From Acidobacteriota bacterium (GTDB lineage Bacteria > Acidobacteriota > Blastocatellia > Pyrinomonadales > Pyrinomonadaceae), in contig JAKQII010000156.1 in NCBI GenBank assembly GCA_029557535.1, positions 1 to 53,706 on the forward strand: a stretch of DNA of 53,706 bases. Reading direction: 5' to 3'. This document shows, one piece after another, positions 15,153 to 23,340 of this stretch; position 1 is the first letter of the stretch; each line of letters starts with the position of its first letter. Below the pieces are notes generated by a model that did no database searches, was not told where the DNA came from, and was given only the letters and a program-made list of their open reading frames with translations. Both the position numbers and the translations under genes were made by a program.

Positions 15153-16325
15153 ATGCCGCAAAACACCCCGAAGATCCTTATCATTTCGTCAGATACCGGC
15201 GGCGGACACCGTTCCGCCGCTCAGGCTATCGCGGACGGTTTGAACAAATTCTGGCACGGCAAGTCGCACGCGGTGCGTATCATCAAGGCGGTCGAGGAAG
15301 CCCATCACATCACCGAGAAGTTGGTAAACGGATACAATTGGGTACTGCGCAATAAGCAGCACTGGATGAAGTATCTCTACTGGGTGATCAACAAGATCCG
15401 ACCCGAGACCCGCGAGTTCGTGCATCGGCGCTGCGTCGGATACGTTCGAAGTATCTTCGAGAAGTGGTGTCCGCATATCGTGGTCAGCGTGCATCCGCTG
15501 ACGCAGCATATTTTTGCGAAGATACTCAAAGAGCTGAAACTCTCAGAGCAGATCCCGTTGGTGACGGTCGTGACCGATCCGTGCTACGGATTTTGGAGAG
15601 GTTGGGCGTGCGACGACGTTTCCTTGTACCTTGTCGCCAACGACGACGCGCGCCGCCAGTTGATCGACTACGGCGTGTCGGCAGACAAGATAAAGATCTC
15701 CGGAATGCCGGTGCACCCGAAATTCCACGAAGTCGATGAAATGGACGCGCAGAATGTACGTCGTGCGTTCGGACTCGATCCGGACAAATTCACGGTATTC
15801 GTCAATGCGGGTTGGATCGGCGGCGGGAATATCCCCCAGATCTTCCGCGAACTTGTGCGCGGCGACCTGGATGTCCAGGCGATCTTTCTCGCCGGGAAGA
15901 ATGAAAAACTTAAGCGGGAAGCCGAGGAGATCGCGCGGCACGCGAAGTTCCCGGTCAAGGTTATCGGGTATTCTGACGAGATCGAAAAATTGATGCAGTC
16001 CGCCAATATCATGGTCAGCAAACTCGGCGGTTTGACGACATTTGAGGCTCTCGCCTGCAAGCTCCCCATAATTGCCGACACGACGACTCCGCCCATGCCC
16101 CAGGAGGCGGGTACCGTAGCCCTGCTCAAATCGCGCGGTGCGGGAATTCTGCTGGAGAATTCCTCGGATATCGTGCCTGCTATCAAGGGACTTCTCGACG
16201 ACCGGCGAAAGTACGATCTGATGCGCGACGCTACCGTCGGGATGACGATCCCGAATTCGACCCGTAACATCATCGACGAGATCGGCGCGTTGCTGCCACC
16301 GGAGACCCGGGCGGCGAGCGCCTAA
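15153..16325 (+). CDS. MGDG-synthase/UgtP-like glycosyltransferase (GT28)
   Basis: A 390-residue GT-B glycosyltransferase. The N-terminal part has SSDTGGGHRSAAQAI (about residues 11-25), the MGDG-synthase acceptor-domain signature. The C-terminal part has the MurG-like nucleotide-sugar region with GGLTTFEALACKLPII. The family adds a sugar from UDP-Glc or UDP-Gal to diacylglycerol at the inner membrane face; MurG itself differs in the N-terminal motif. There is no signal peptide, consistent with a peripheral membrane enzyme. The ATG at 15153 is the first start that fits the family; the frame is open upstream to 15069. Its TAA overlaps the stop of the convergent 16322 gene within CTAA. The sugar donor and lipid acceptor are not determined. 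Confidence 0.85.
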   Translation: MPQNTPKILIISSDTGGGHRSAAQAIADGLNKFWHGKSHAVRIIKAVEEAHHITEKLVNGYNWVLRNKQHWMKYLYWVINKIRPETREFVHRRCVGYVRSIFEKWCPHIVVSVHPLTQHIFAKILKELKLSEQIPLVTVVTDPCYGFWRGWACDDVSLYLVANDDARRQLIDYGVSADKIKISGMPVHPKFHEVDEMDAQNVRRAFGLDPDKFTVFVNAGWIGGGNIPQIFRELVRGDLDVQAIFLAGKNEKLKREAEEIARHAKFPVKVIGYSDEIEKLMQSANIMVSKLGGLTTFEALACKLPIIADTTTPPMPQEAGTVALLKSRGAGILLENSSDIVPAIKGLLDDRRKYDLMRDATVGMTIPNSTRNIIDEIGALLPPETRAASA

Positions 16326-18232
16326 AGTTCCGGTGATACATTCACGCCTTGCGTTGAAAGATCGCCCATCGGCCGACCGTCGGCGTTTGTTACGATCACG
16401 GTTTCGATCTTTGTCGGCGATCCGATACCCGTGAGTTTTCCCAACGCTTCCTTTTTCTGGTCCTCTTGCAGATTTTCCCAACTGTCCCTGGCGACAACGA
16501 AGAGCGTGCCCTTATGACGGAATGCGCTGACAAAGTGTTCGCCGGACGGCAGCTCTGCGGCATTCAGTTCTTCGACGTCCTCAGACTTCGGGACATTCGC
16601 GGCCATTTGATCAGCGAAAAACCAGGCGGCGGCGCAAAGCACACAGACGACGAGCGTCAACAGCATCAGCCATCGGTTCACGCGGCCTGGCTTTGCGGTC
16701 TCGGGCGCTGCCGCCGTTGTCAACCGGGCGGTCTTCGACGTGTGCGCCGCATCCGGCGCCCTGACCAGACCGAGGTGGTGGTTGCTGAAACGCACGATCG
16801 TGCGTTCGAGTTTGAGTCGGGTTTCAAAGAACTTATTGGATACGAAAAGGAGTCGGTTTTGTGTCGTGCCCTCCGAGTGTTCAAGCAGTTCCTCGAGAAT
16901 TTCGCCGAGGTCAAGCGACTTCTGAAAGACTCGCGACAGCTCTTCAAAAACTGTCTGGCTGATGTCCTTCGGCTGATTCAGTTCATGCGTGCACAATTCA
17001 TCCGTCAGCAGGATCACCCGGAGGACGTCACGGCAGATCCGGTCGATGTCCGGGTCTTCGTTCTTGATGAAATCGTTGAGATCGATGGTCCAGAGGGTCT
17101 TCGACTTTTGCGTGTACTCGCGCAGCATGCGGACGTCTGGTTCGGGCTCATCAAGTGTTGCAAGCAGGTGGGCAAGGCGTTCGGTCGCCGATTTCGGTTC
17201 CTGCGAAGGGAAGGCGGTTGCCGAAGACGAGGACTCGGTATCCGCCCCCGTGTGCCCGCAGACAACGTTGAGTAGGTCCCAAATATGACTTGCGTCCTCG
17301 CGCACCGATGAAGAGTCATGAAGCTCGGTTTCTTCGCGCAGCTGCGTGAGGATCTCGGAAACGCGTATCTGAACATTTGGCGAGGTGTCATGAAACGCCC
17401 CGGCGAAGTCGAACGACGCGCTGAGTTTTTCTCCGAGATTCTGGTTGGCGCGCGTAAGCAGATCGTTGAAGACATTGCCCAGCAGCAAATTGCACTCGAC
17501 TGAGACAGCCGCAACCGCGGGTTCATAAAATACAGCGCCGAGGTCGCGTTTGAAGGCCCTCAGGCGATCGAAGATATTGCTGCGGATAAGGTCTTCGAAA
17601 TCGACAAGCATCTCCGCTTCGAGCAGGAACTCCTCAAACCGCGCGACAGCGCCGAAGACTGCGTTCGATGAGTGCGGCGGGTCCGATTCAGTTCCGTCCC
17701 ACCTCGCGAACAGTTCGGAAAGTTCGGCGGTTCGCTCGTCGCGGTCGTTCCGTGCCTCCCGACGCGACCGATCGCGAAGGCTGAAGAGTCGCGTGAGCAC
17801 AAGATCGAACTTGCTCAGATGTTCGAGGCGATTCTCGGATCCGCGATAAAAGTACGCAAGCGCGACATATACGGCGGGGTCGAACGTCTGATTGGAAGTG
17901 TCGAAGAACCGGCGCAGGTGGTACGTTTCGATCTTCGCGTCGCGCTGTTCCAGCAATCCGCGCCAGAGGTTGAATTCCTGATCGATCGCAAATTGGATCT
18001 GGATGAATTCGTCGGTCAGGGTTTCCGGTGGGAGCGCCTTCACTTTCTGGAGGTTGTTCTTAACGATTTCGATGTCAAAAAGCGCCTGATCGGGTGAGAA
18101 GAGCCGGCGCTCGATCTCAGCAAGAATCTTTTCCGTTACCCTCAGGTTGATCGCGATATCGCCGGCAAACTTCAGGAACTGCGCGGCGGTCTTTTTGCGG
18201 ACGGCGACGGAATTATGAATTGCAACTGTCAT
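16322..18232 (-). CDS. Large bitopic protein of unknown function, paired with a prepilin
   Basis: A 636-residue protein that I do not recognise. Residues 1-515 are charged, helix-rich and without a signal peptide, so cytoplasmic. A single membrane helix at 521-541 (WLMLLTLVVCVLCAAAWFF) is followed by about 95 residues on the outer side. That topology resembles assembly-platform or tail-anchored scaffold proteins. A low-complexity acidic/Ser patch lies at 331-350 and an Ala/Thr linker before the helix. No catalytic motif is visible. It begins 21 bases after a prepilin gene and was probably co-transcribed with it, so a role in pilin-like assembly or secretion is possible but inferred. Composition matches its surroundings. 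Confidence 0.75.
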   Translation of the reverse strand: MTVAIHNSVAVRKKTAAQFLKFAGDIAINLRVTEKILAEIERRLFSPDQALFDIEIVKNNLQKVKALPPETLTDEFIQIQFAIDQEFNLWRGLLEQRDAKIETYHLRRFFDTSNQTFDPAVYVALAYFYRGSENRLEHLSKFDLVLTRLFSLRDRSRREARNDRDERTAELSELFARWDGTESDPPHSSNAVFGAVARFEEFLLEAEMLVDFEDLIRSNIFDRLRAFKRDLGAVFYEPAVAAVSVECNLLLGNVFNDLLTRANQNLGEKLSASFDFAGAFHDTSPNVQIRVSEILTQLREETELHDSSSVREDASHIWDLLNVVCGHTGADTESSSSATAFPSQEPKSATERLAHLLATLDEPEPDVRMLREYTQKSKTLWTIDLNDFIKNEDPDIDRICRDVLRVILLTDELCTHELNQPKDISQTVFEELSRVFQKSLDLGEILEELLEHSEGTTQNRLLFVSNKFFETRLKLERTIVRFSNHHLGLVRAPDAAHTSKTARLTTAAAPETAKPGRVNRWLMLLTLVVCVLCAAAWFFADQMAANVPKSEDVEELNAAELPSGEHFVSAFRHKGTLFVVARDSWENLQEDQKKEALGKLTGIGSPTKIETVIVTNADGRPMGDLSTQGVNVSPEL

Positions 18233-18253
18233 TGGTGACCTCTGGGGGCGGGC

Positions 18254-18676
18254 TTATCTCAAATAAATGGATTGGATCTCTCCGTTTTGATTCATTGAGA
18301 AGGATGGATAAAGGTACTCGGAGTTCAGACTGTAAACGACGATCTGGTAACCGGTTTTGAGTGATTTGAGGGAAGGCGAAGGTGACATCAAATACATGTA
18401 ATTGCTCTTGTACAGCCGAGAACCGACGGTGGTTCCAAACGTCCGCTTGAAGGTTGAATTGAGCTCATTGAGCCTCGCGTATCGGCCCTTACTTGAGTAG
18501 TACATCAGCTGGTCGGTGTGCATCGTGCGGAGGGTCCCGATCGTCGCTCCGCGTTGTGCGGCCTCCCTGGCCTTGAGCATCGAAGGGACGCCGATCGACG
18601 CAAGTAGACCAATGATAACCGTGACCATAAGCATTTCGATGAGTGAGAACCCTTTCTGCGCATCTGTTCTGTCCAT
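18254..18676 (-). CDS. Type IV prepilin / pseudopilin
   Basis: A 140-residue prepilin with an 8-9 residue basic leader, the PilD cleavage motif KGFSLIE (cut between Gly9 and Phe10, Glu at +5) and a hydrophobic N-terminal helix to about residue 31. After processing it would polymerise in the inner membrane as a pilus or type II secretion pseudopilus subunit. An ideal AGGAGG lies 9 bases before the ATG at 18676. The C-terminal globular region is rich in Tyr/Ser and lacks the usual pair of cysteines. It is a single prepilin with no minor-pilin cluster. The downstream partner is the unknown 636-residue protein; pilT is 3 kb away on the other strand. Confidence 0.92.
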   Translation of the reverse strand: MDRTDAQKGFSLIEMLMVTVIIGLLASIGVPSMLKAREAAQRGATIGTLRTMHTDQLMYYSSKGRYARLNELNSTFKRTFGTTVGSRLYKSNYMYLMSPSPSLKSLKTGYQIVVYSLNSEYLYPSFSMNQNGEIQSIYLR

Positions 18677-18986
18677 TTGAATCGCCTCCTGACATGCCTT
18701 TGAAACGGCAAAAGTGCAAAGAATTGTCATCGCGTCTGACAAAACATTGCACGTTTCGCGCGACTCCAAGCGCCGCCGGGCATGAATTCGAAGTTTTCAG
18801 GGGTTATTTTAAGTTTGCCCGGGGCCGGCGCGGTTAGTCTTCGCAATACACGTGCCAGAGGCCTTGAGCGATCGGGCGTCTGTGTTCCAATTTTTCAAGA
18901 TTCGAACTTGTCAGTTACTTTCAATTTCATTAACCTTTTTGTTTGACCCGAAGACAACCTTTCTAACTGTTGATTGGAGAACTTTC

Positions 18987-19736
18987 TTGACGCTATTACT
19001 TGAAGGGAAACGGACGTTTGTCAGTGGCGGGACGCGCGGGATCGGAGCGGCGATCTGCGAGGTCTTCGCGCGCGAAGGCTCAGACGTGGCGTTCAATTAT
19101 CAAAGCAGCGATGATCTCGCCGATGAGGTACGGGCGAAGATCGAGGCTTTTGGCCGGAAGGCCCTAAGCTTCAAGGTATCGGTCACCGACCGTTTCGGGA
19201 TGAAGCAAGTCGCGCGTGAGATTCTCGACAAATGGGGACCGATCAATGTGCTGGTCAATAACGCTGCGGTGAACAAGGCGGATAATTTCGCGACGACGAC
19301 TGACCGATCGTGGGACTGGGTCGTCGACACGAATGTTAACAGTCTGTTCGCAGTCACGAAGCCGTTTTACAAGCAGATGATCCGCGAACGGTCAGGGGCT
19401 ATCCTGAATATTACGTCGGTCGGTGCGATCAGATCCTTGCCGACCTCGGTGCATTACGCGACCTCGAAGGCCGCAATGATCGGGTTTACGAAGTGCCTCT
19501 CGCGGGAAGCGGCGAATTTCGGGATCAGCGTCAATGCGATCGCCGCGGGCATTTTCGACACGGACCTTGGTCAGACGCTGCCGCAACGCCTTCTTCAAAT
19601 GCACGATTTCTGGGTCTCGAAAGGACGGGTCGGAAAGCCGATCGAACTCGCCGAGTTTGCGGCGTTCATAACAAGCGACAGGAACAGCTTCATGAACGGA
19701 GAGATCGTTATTGTCGACGGCGGCGCCGTTACGTAA
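18987..19736 (+). CDS. Short-chain dehydrogenase/reductase (FabG-like)
   Basis: A 249-residue NAD(P)-dependent oxidoreductase. The Rossmann motif SGGTRGIG spans 13-20, NNAA 91-94, and the catalytic Ser144, Tyr157 and Lys161 (YATSK) are all present. FabG-type enzymes reduce 3-oxoacyl-ACP, but many SDRs of this size act on other ketones or alcohols, so the substrate is open. The start is taken as the TTG at 18987: GGAGA sits 7 bases before it and the resulting N-terminus matches the family. Longer forms would add an unrelated 45 residues. The next gene, ferritin-like, follows 3 bases after the stop codon, so the two are translationally linked. Confidence 0.88.
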   Translation: MTLLLEGKRTFVSGGTRGIGAAICEVFAREGSDVAFNYQSSDDLADEVRAKIEAFGRKALSFKVSVTDRFGMKQVAREILDKWGPINVLVNNAAVNKADNFATTTDRSWDWVVDTNVNSLFAVTKPFYKQMIRERSGAILNITSVGAIRSLPTSVHYATSKAAMIGFTKCLSREAANFGISVNAIAAGIFDTDLGQTLPQRLLQMHDFWVSKGRVGKPIELAEFAAFITSDRNSFMNGEIVIVDGGAVT

Positions 19737-19739
19737 CGA

Positions 19740-20177
19740 ATGACGAATGGCATGGCTAGAAATGAATTGATTGAGTACCTGAACGTCGCGATGTCGTATG
19801 AACTCGCAGGTGTCATACAGTACATGCAGCACAGTTTCCTCATTACGGGCGAAAACCGCGAAGTCTTTCGTGCCTTCTTCCGGACGCTGTCGAACGAAGC
19901 CCATCTGCATGCGGAGACCATCGGTGACAAGATCATCGCGCTTGGAGGCGTCCCGACGGTTCAACCGGCGGCCGTCCGGCATTCGGATCAACTGCCGGAA
20001 ATGCTGGCGCAGGATCTCCAACTGGAGCGTGAAGCGCTCGCCGCGTACATGAAGGCTTGGGCGGCCTGCGGAGAAGAGGATCTGCCGCAGAAATTCTGGA
20101 TCGAAGGCCGGATCGCCGACGAGCAAATTCATATCGAAGAACTTGAAAAGTTGACTGCTGAACGCGAGCGCACGTGA
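19740..20177 (+). CDS. Ferritin-like di-iron protein (bacterioferritin-like)
   Basis: A 145-residue four-helix protein. Candidate di-iron ligands are Glu21 (YELAGVIQY), Glu53 and His56 (NEAHLHAE), Glu98 (EREAL), Glu128 and His131 (DEQIH), matching the ferritin/bacterioferritin pattern. It might store iron, bind DNA or act as a small di-iron oxidase. The heme-ligand Met of true bacterioferritin cannot be confirmed by eye. An alternative start lies at 19752 (MARNELIEYL), which would be closer to the family N-terminus. It is directly coupled to the SDR gene, and a terminator follows 33 bases after the stop. Partnership of a ferritin-like protein with an SDR is unusual. Confidence 0.85.
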   Translation: MTNGMARNELIEYLNVAMSYELAGVIQYMQHSFLITGENREVFRAFFRTLSNEAHLHAETIGDKIIALGGVPTVQPAAVRHSDQLPEMLAQDLQLEREALAAYMKAWAACGEEDLPQKFWIEGRIADEQIHIEELEKLTAERERT

Positions 20178-20209
20178 CACGGTGCGACGCAAACTTGTCA
20201 CAAATTATG

Positions 20210-20238
20210 AAGTCGGCCGCGTTTGCTGCCGACTTTTT
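20210..20238 (+). terminator. Intrinsic terminator of the SDR-ferritin operon
   Basis: Eight-pair perfect stem AAGTCGGC/GCCGACTT around a 10-base loop, ending in TTTTT at 20234-20238. Confidence 0.82.
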
Positions 20239-20258
20239 CTGCTCTCTAAACCGATCTT

Positions 20259-21131
20259 CTACTTTTTGCTCTTCCAGGCGTTCAAGGTACGCTCAACGGC
20301 CGCCGTGTCCTGTGTCGCGGCCTTGCCCGCGGCGACCGCCTTTTCCCCGGTCGCGATGGCCTCATTCTGTCGGCCCATTTCGGCAAGGAGCCGGGCCTTC
20401 GCCCATAGGTTTGCCATCGTTTCGCGTGAGCTGATCGCGGAATCGAGAAGCGCAAGTACCTCGGAATACTTCGAAGTCACCTTTTGCCCGATCACGTAAT
20501 TCGCCAGCTGAAGCGGCGAACCGGCCATTTCCCGGCGGGCGGTCTCGACGAGGCGGGCGTTCATGTCGCCGATGTCGATCGTGAAGGGCACGACCATCTT
20601 ATCCCATCGGATCTGAACGTCGGCAGTCGTTCCCGCGACGTTCGCAAACATGATGGTCATTGTTTCGAACGCCTCGCCGGATCCGGGTTTGGCTGAAACG
20701 CGAAGCTGATCCTGCGCGGCATCATAACGGAAGCTGCCCCATTGATCCCAGGTTTTGTTGAAGACGATCGTCCACTCGCCGGCCCCGGGAATGCTGAAGA
20801 GGCCGTATTTGCCCTTCGGCAAGCGCTGACCGTTCACCAGGATGTCGCCGCTCGTCTCGAAGACCGTTGCGTTGTTAGCGCCGGTGCGCCACACCTGACC
20901 GTTCGGGACGAGACAGTCATACGTCGTCCCGCCTTTCGGAATGACGTCGGTGGAAGTGCATCCCCAGATCGCGCGTCCTTTCGCGTTGGGCCGGAAGTAC
21001 GAGATCGATATTTTCGCATCGCCGATAACTTGAGTGACCTCCTGCCGGGCGCTGGACTGGATCGGATACTGCGCTGCGGCGCTGATCGCGGCGGCCAACG
21101 CAAGAATAATCGTCAAAACAACCTTGTTCAT
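20259..21131 (-). CDS. DUF2911 exported protein with TPR-like tail
   Basis: A 290-residue protein with a signal peptide (about 1-21, ending AAAQ). Residues ~25-195 match the DUF2911 pattern (ISYFRPNAKGRAIWG, PNGQVWRTGANNATVFE, KGKYGLFSIPG, EWTIVFNK), a beta-rich periplasmic domain without known activity. The rest (about 200-290) is helical and looks like one or two TPR-type hairpins. GGAGGG lies 7 bases before the ATG at 21131. The upstream SRPBCC gene ends at 21134, two bases before this start, so the two form an operon. Function unknown. Confidence 0.88.
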   Translation of the reverse strand: MNKVVLTIILALAAAISAAAQYPIQSSARQEVTQVIGDAKISISYFRPNAKGRAIWGCTSTDVIPKGGTTYDCLVPNGQVWRTGANNATVFETSGDILVNGQRLPKGKYGLFSIPGAGEWTIVFNKTWDQWGSFRYDAAQDQLRVSAKPGSGEAFETMTIMFANVAGTTADVQIRWDKMVVPFTIDIGDMNARLVETARREMAGSPLQLANYVIGQKVTSKYSEVLALLDSAISSRETMANLWAKARLLAEMGRQNEAIATGEKAVAAGKAATQDTAAVERTLNAWKSKK

Positions 21132-21133
21132 AA

Positions 21134-21619
21134 TCAACCCTCCAATTTCTGTTTAGCCCTATTGATGAATGTCCGGATCATTCCGGCAACGTGTTTCGTC
21201 ATCTCCGCGCTGATCATGTTTTCGCCGGCAACGCCCGCAAGCAGGTGCAGTTCCTTTGCGGATCGGCGTCGCAATTCGACCATCTGCAGGTAATTCACGA
21301 GGGTGCGATCTGCAGAGCGTTCCATGAAATCTGCCGAATAGCGAAGAAAGTTCTGCGACTCGCCGGGTGCCGGCATCCACTCGATCCGTTCGTCGGAGTC
21401 CTCGGTTTGGGCAACGGAAAATCGCTGTGAGAAATCTCCGACGAACGGAACCGTCACCGCGATCTTCCAGTGATTGATTCCCTTTGAATCCCCAAAGATG
21501 GTCTCAACGCCGGGCATCAGTTCGATGAAATTGCGGACGTCGGCGAAAAAACCGCGTACTGACTCAAGATCAGAGCGGACCTCAATGGTGTCGATGCATT
21601 TGGCGCGTATGGCAAACAT
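21134..21619 (-). CDS. SRPBCC / polyketide-cyclase-like lipid-binding fold protein
   Basis: About 161 residues, starting MFAIRAKCIDTIEV. The pattern of an N-terminal strand, SDLESVRGFFADVRNFIELMPGVE, then FVGDFSQRFSV, and a long C-terminal helix ending in a basic segment fits the START/SRPBCC helix-grip fold (CoxG-like). Such proteins bind hydrophobic ligands. The ATG at 21619 is chosen because residues upstream (the frame opens at 21736) look non-homologous; no good ribosome-binding site decides it. The stop codon overlaps the ribosome-binding region of the DUF2911 gene, implying co-translation. Confidence 0.7.
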   Translation of the reverse strand: MFAIRAKCIDTIEVRSDLESVRGFFADVRNFIELMPGVETIFGDSKGINHWKIAVTVPFVGDFSQRFSVAQTEDSDERIEWMPAPGESQNFLRYSADFMERSADRTLVNYLQMVELRRRSAKELHLLAGVAGENMISAEMTKHVAGMIRTFINRAKQKLEG

Positions 21620-21749
21620 GCGGAATTCAGATCGGAACAGCGATGATCGGGTGGCGACAGGAATCCGTAATCTCCGGTCCTTTGCCGGAACGAATCGTTT
21701 TGAAAGATTGTAAAGATGCCGACCGATAAGCGTCAAACGGAAAAAAACA

Positions 21750-21779
21750 TTGACTGGGAATTCGACGGAAGTTTAGAAT
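21750..21779 (+). promoter_or_regulatory. Sigma-70-like promoter of pilT
   Basis: TTGACT (21750-21755), 18 bases, TAGAAT (21774-21779); ATG 68 bases downstream. Confidence 0.6.
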
Positions 21780-21846
21780 TTATTTCGGATCAACGACTTA
21801 TTACGATTACTTCCCAGCAATTCCCCGGATCCACCAGGTATTCTCT

Positions 21847-23001
21847 ATGTCGAGCAGAATAGACGATTTGTTGCGGATGACGGTTAGTTTCGGCGCGTCG
21901 GACCTCCATTTGCGCGCCGGGGCCTTTCCGATCATTCGCGTAAACGGGGAATTGAGACCGTTGAGCGGCGTCGAGCGCCTTGGTCAGGAAGAGACGCTTG
22001 AGATGGCCTTCTCGATGATGTCGAACCGCCAGAAGCAGCATTTCAAGGAAGCGTACGAAGTCGATATCGGCTACGGGATCTCCGGACTCGGGCGATTCCG
22101 CGTGAACATTTTCCAGCAACGCAGTTCGATCGGGCTCGTGGCGCGCGTCATTTCAGACACGATCAAGAACTTCAGTGAACTCGGCTTGCCGCCGATCCTC
22201 AACAAGGTTGCCGAGGAACATCGCGGCCTGGTCCTCGTGACCGGAACAACGGGTTCCGGCAAATCCACGTCGCTTGCGGCCGTCGTCGACCATATCAATC
22301 AAACCCGAAACTGCCATATCGTGACGATCGAGGACCCGATAGAATTCCTTCACAAAGACAAGAAGTCGTTTATCACGCAGCGCGAGGTCGATGTCGATAC
22401 GCGCAATTTTGCCGAAGCCCTTCGCGGATCGCTCCGCCAGGATCCGGATGTTATCCTTGTCGGCGAAATGCGCGACCTTGAGACGATCGAGACGGCTCTC
22501 GTCGCAGCCGAAACCGGCCATCTCGTGCTGTCCACACTGCATACGCTGGATGCGTCCGAGACTTTGACACGGATAATTTCGGCCTTCCCGCCGTATCAGC
22601 AGAAATCGATCAGAATTCAAATCGCCGGTTTGCTGAAGGCGGTCATCTCGCAGCGGTTGATGAAGTCGGCACGCGGGAACTCGCGCGTCCCGGCCGTCGA
22701 GGTCCTGATCTCGACCCCGCTCATCCGCGACTACATTCTGCATGAGGACAAAACGGCTTCGATCCGCGATGCGATCGCCGCCGGAACCTCGCAGTACGGG
22801 ATGCAGACTTTCGATCAGTCGCTCTTTTATCTCTACCAATCGGGCCTGATTTCGCTCGAGGAGGCGCTTCACGGATCGACCAATCCGGACGAATTCCGTT
22901 TGCGGCTCGCGGGAATTCAGAACACATCAACGATCGCGAAAGAGGAAATGGAGCGGTCGAGCGGCGTCAACGTCATCAGCGATCTCATCACGCGCATGTG
23001 A
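21847..23001 (+). CDS. pilT: Type IV pilus retraction ATPase PilT
   Basis: Hexameric cytoplasmic ATPase (384 aa) that depolymerises type IV pili for twitching motility. The N-terminal PAS-like domain (about 1-105) opens with the ASDLHLRAG signature. Walker A GTTGSGKS spans 133-140 (Lys139), the Asp box TIEDPIEF 160-167, atypical Walker B VILVGE 203-207, and the His box STLHTLDASET 229-239. The canonical C-terminal AIRNLIRE is replaced by SIRDAIAAG, a form I associate with PilT outside Proteobacteria; PilU is less likely from length. No other pil gene is adjacent except the prepilin at 18254, on the other strand. It has its own promoter. Confidence 0.93.
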   Translation: MSSRIDDLLRMTVSFGASDLHLRAGAFPIIRVNGELRPLSGVERLGQEETLEMAFSMMSNRQKQHFKEAYEVDIGYGISGLGRFRVNIFQQRSSIGLVARVISDTIKNFSELGLPPILNKVAEEHRGLVLVTGTTGSGKSTSLAAVVDHINQTRNCHIVTIEDPIEFLHKDKKSFITQREVDVDTRNFAEALRGSLRQDPDVILVGEMRDLETIETALVAAETGHLVLSTLHTLDASETLTRIISAFPPYQQKSIRIQIAGLLKAVISQRLMKSARGNSRVPAVEVLISTPLIRDYILHEDKTASIRDAIAAGTSQYGMQTFDQSLFYLYQSGLISLEEALHGSTNPDEFRLRLAGIQNTSTIAKEEMERSSGVNVISDLITRM

Positions 23002-23068
23002 GATACCGGCCGCCCGGCCGCCGGCACGCCCCGAACTCTTGCAAATCATTAGAAAACGCGGATTTGTC

Positions 23069-23098
23069 TTGACAGACGAAGGCGTTGAACTGTAGATT
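23069..23098 (+). promoter_or_regulatory. Distal rpsA promoter candidate
   Basis: TTGACA (23069-23074), 18 bases, TAGATT (23093-23098). It would give a 5' leader of about 235 bases. It lies in the 339-base gap 23002-23340, which contains no coding sequence that I can support. Confidence 0.6.
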
Positions 23099-23207
23099 TT
23101 AACTTTGTCCGATCGAAGGTGCGAAATGGAATCTGTAGTAGAATAGATCGATCTTGATTCTCTCTTTTTTCTTATTTCCCGGAACCAATTAGACAAGTTC
23201 GATCGTC

Positions 23208-23236
23208 TTTCCATCGGCACCGGATACGGTTATAAT
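23208..23236 (+). promoter_or_regulatory. Proximal rpsA promoter candidate
   Basis: TTTCCA (23208-23213), 17 bases, perfect TATAAT (23231-23236), about 100 bases before the rpsA ATG. With the distal promoter this suggests dual control of ribosomal protein S1. Confidence 0.6.
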
Positions 23237-23340
23237 CGACGAACCCGCTTCGTCCGGATTATTGATTTTGCCTGATCGGGCAAACGCGGGGCGCGCTTTG
23301 TGTAAGCAGCTTTATCGAGAAGGAAATTAACAGAATATAG

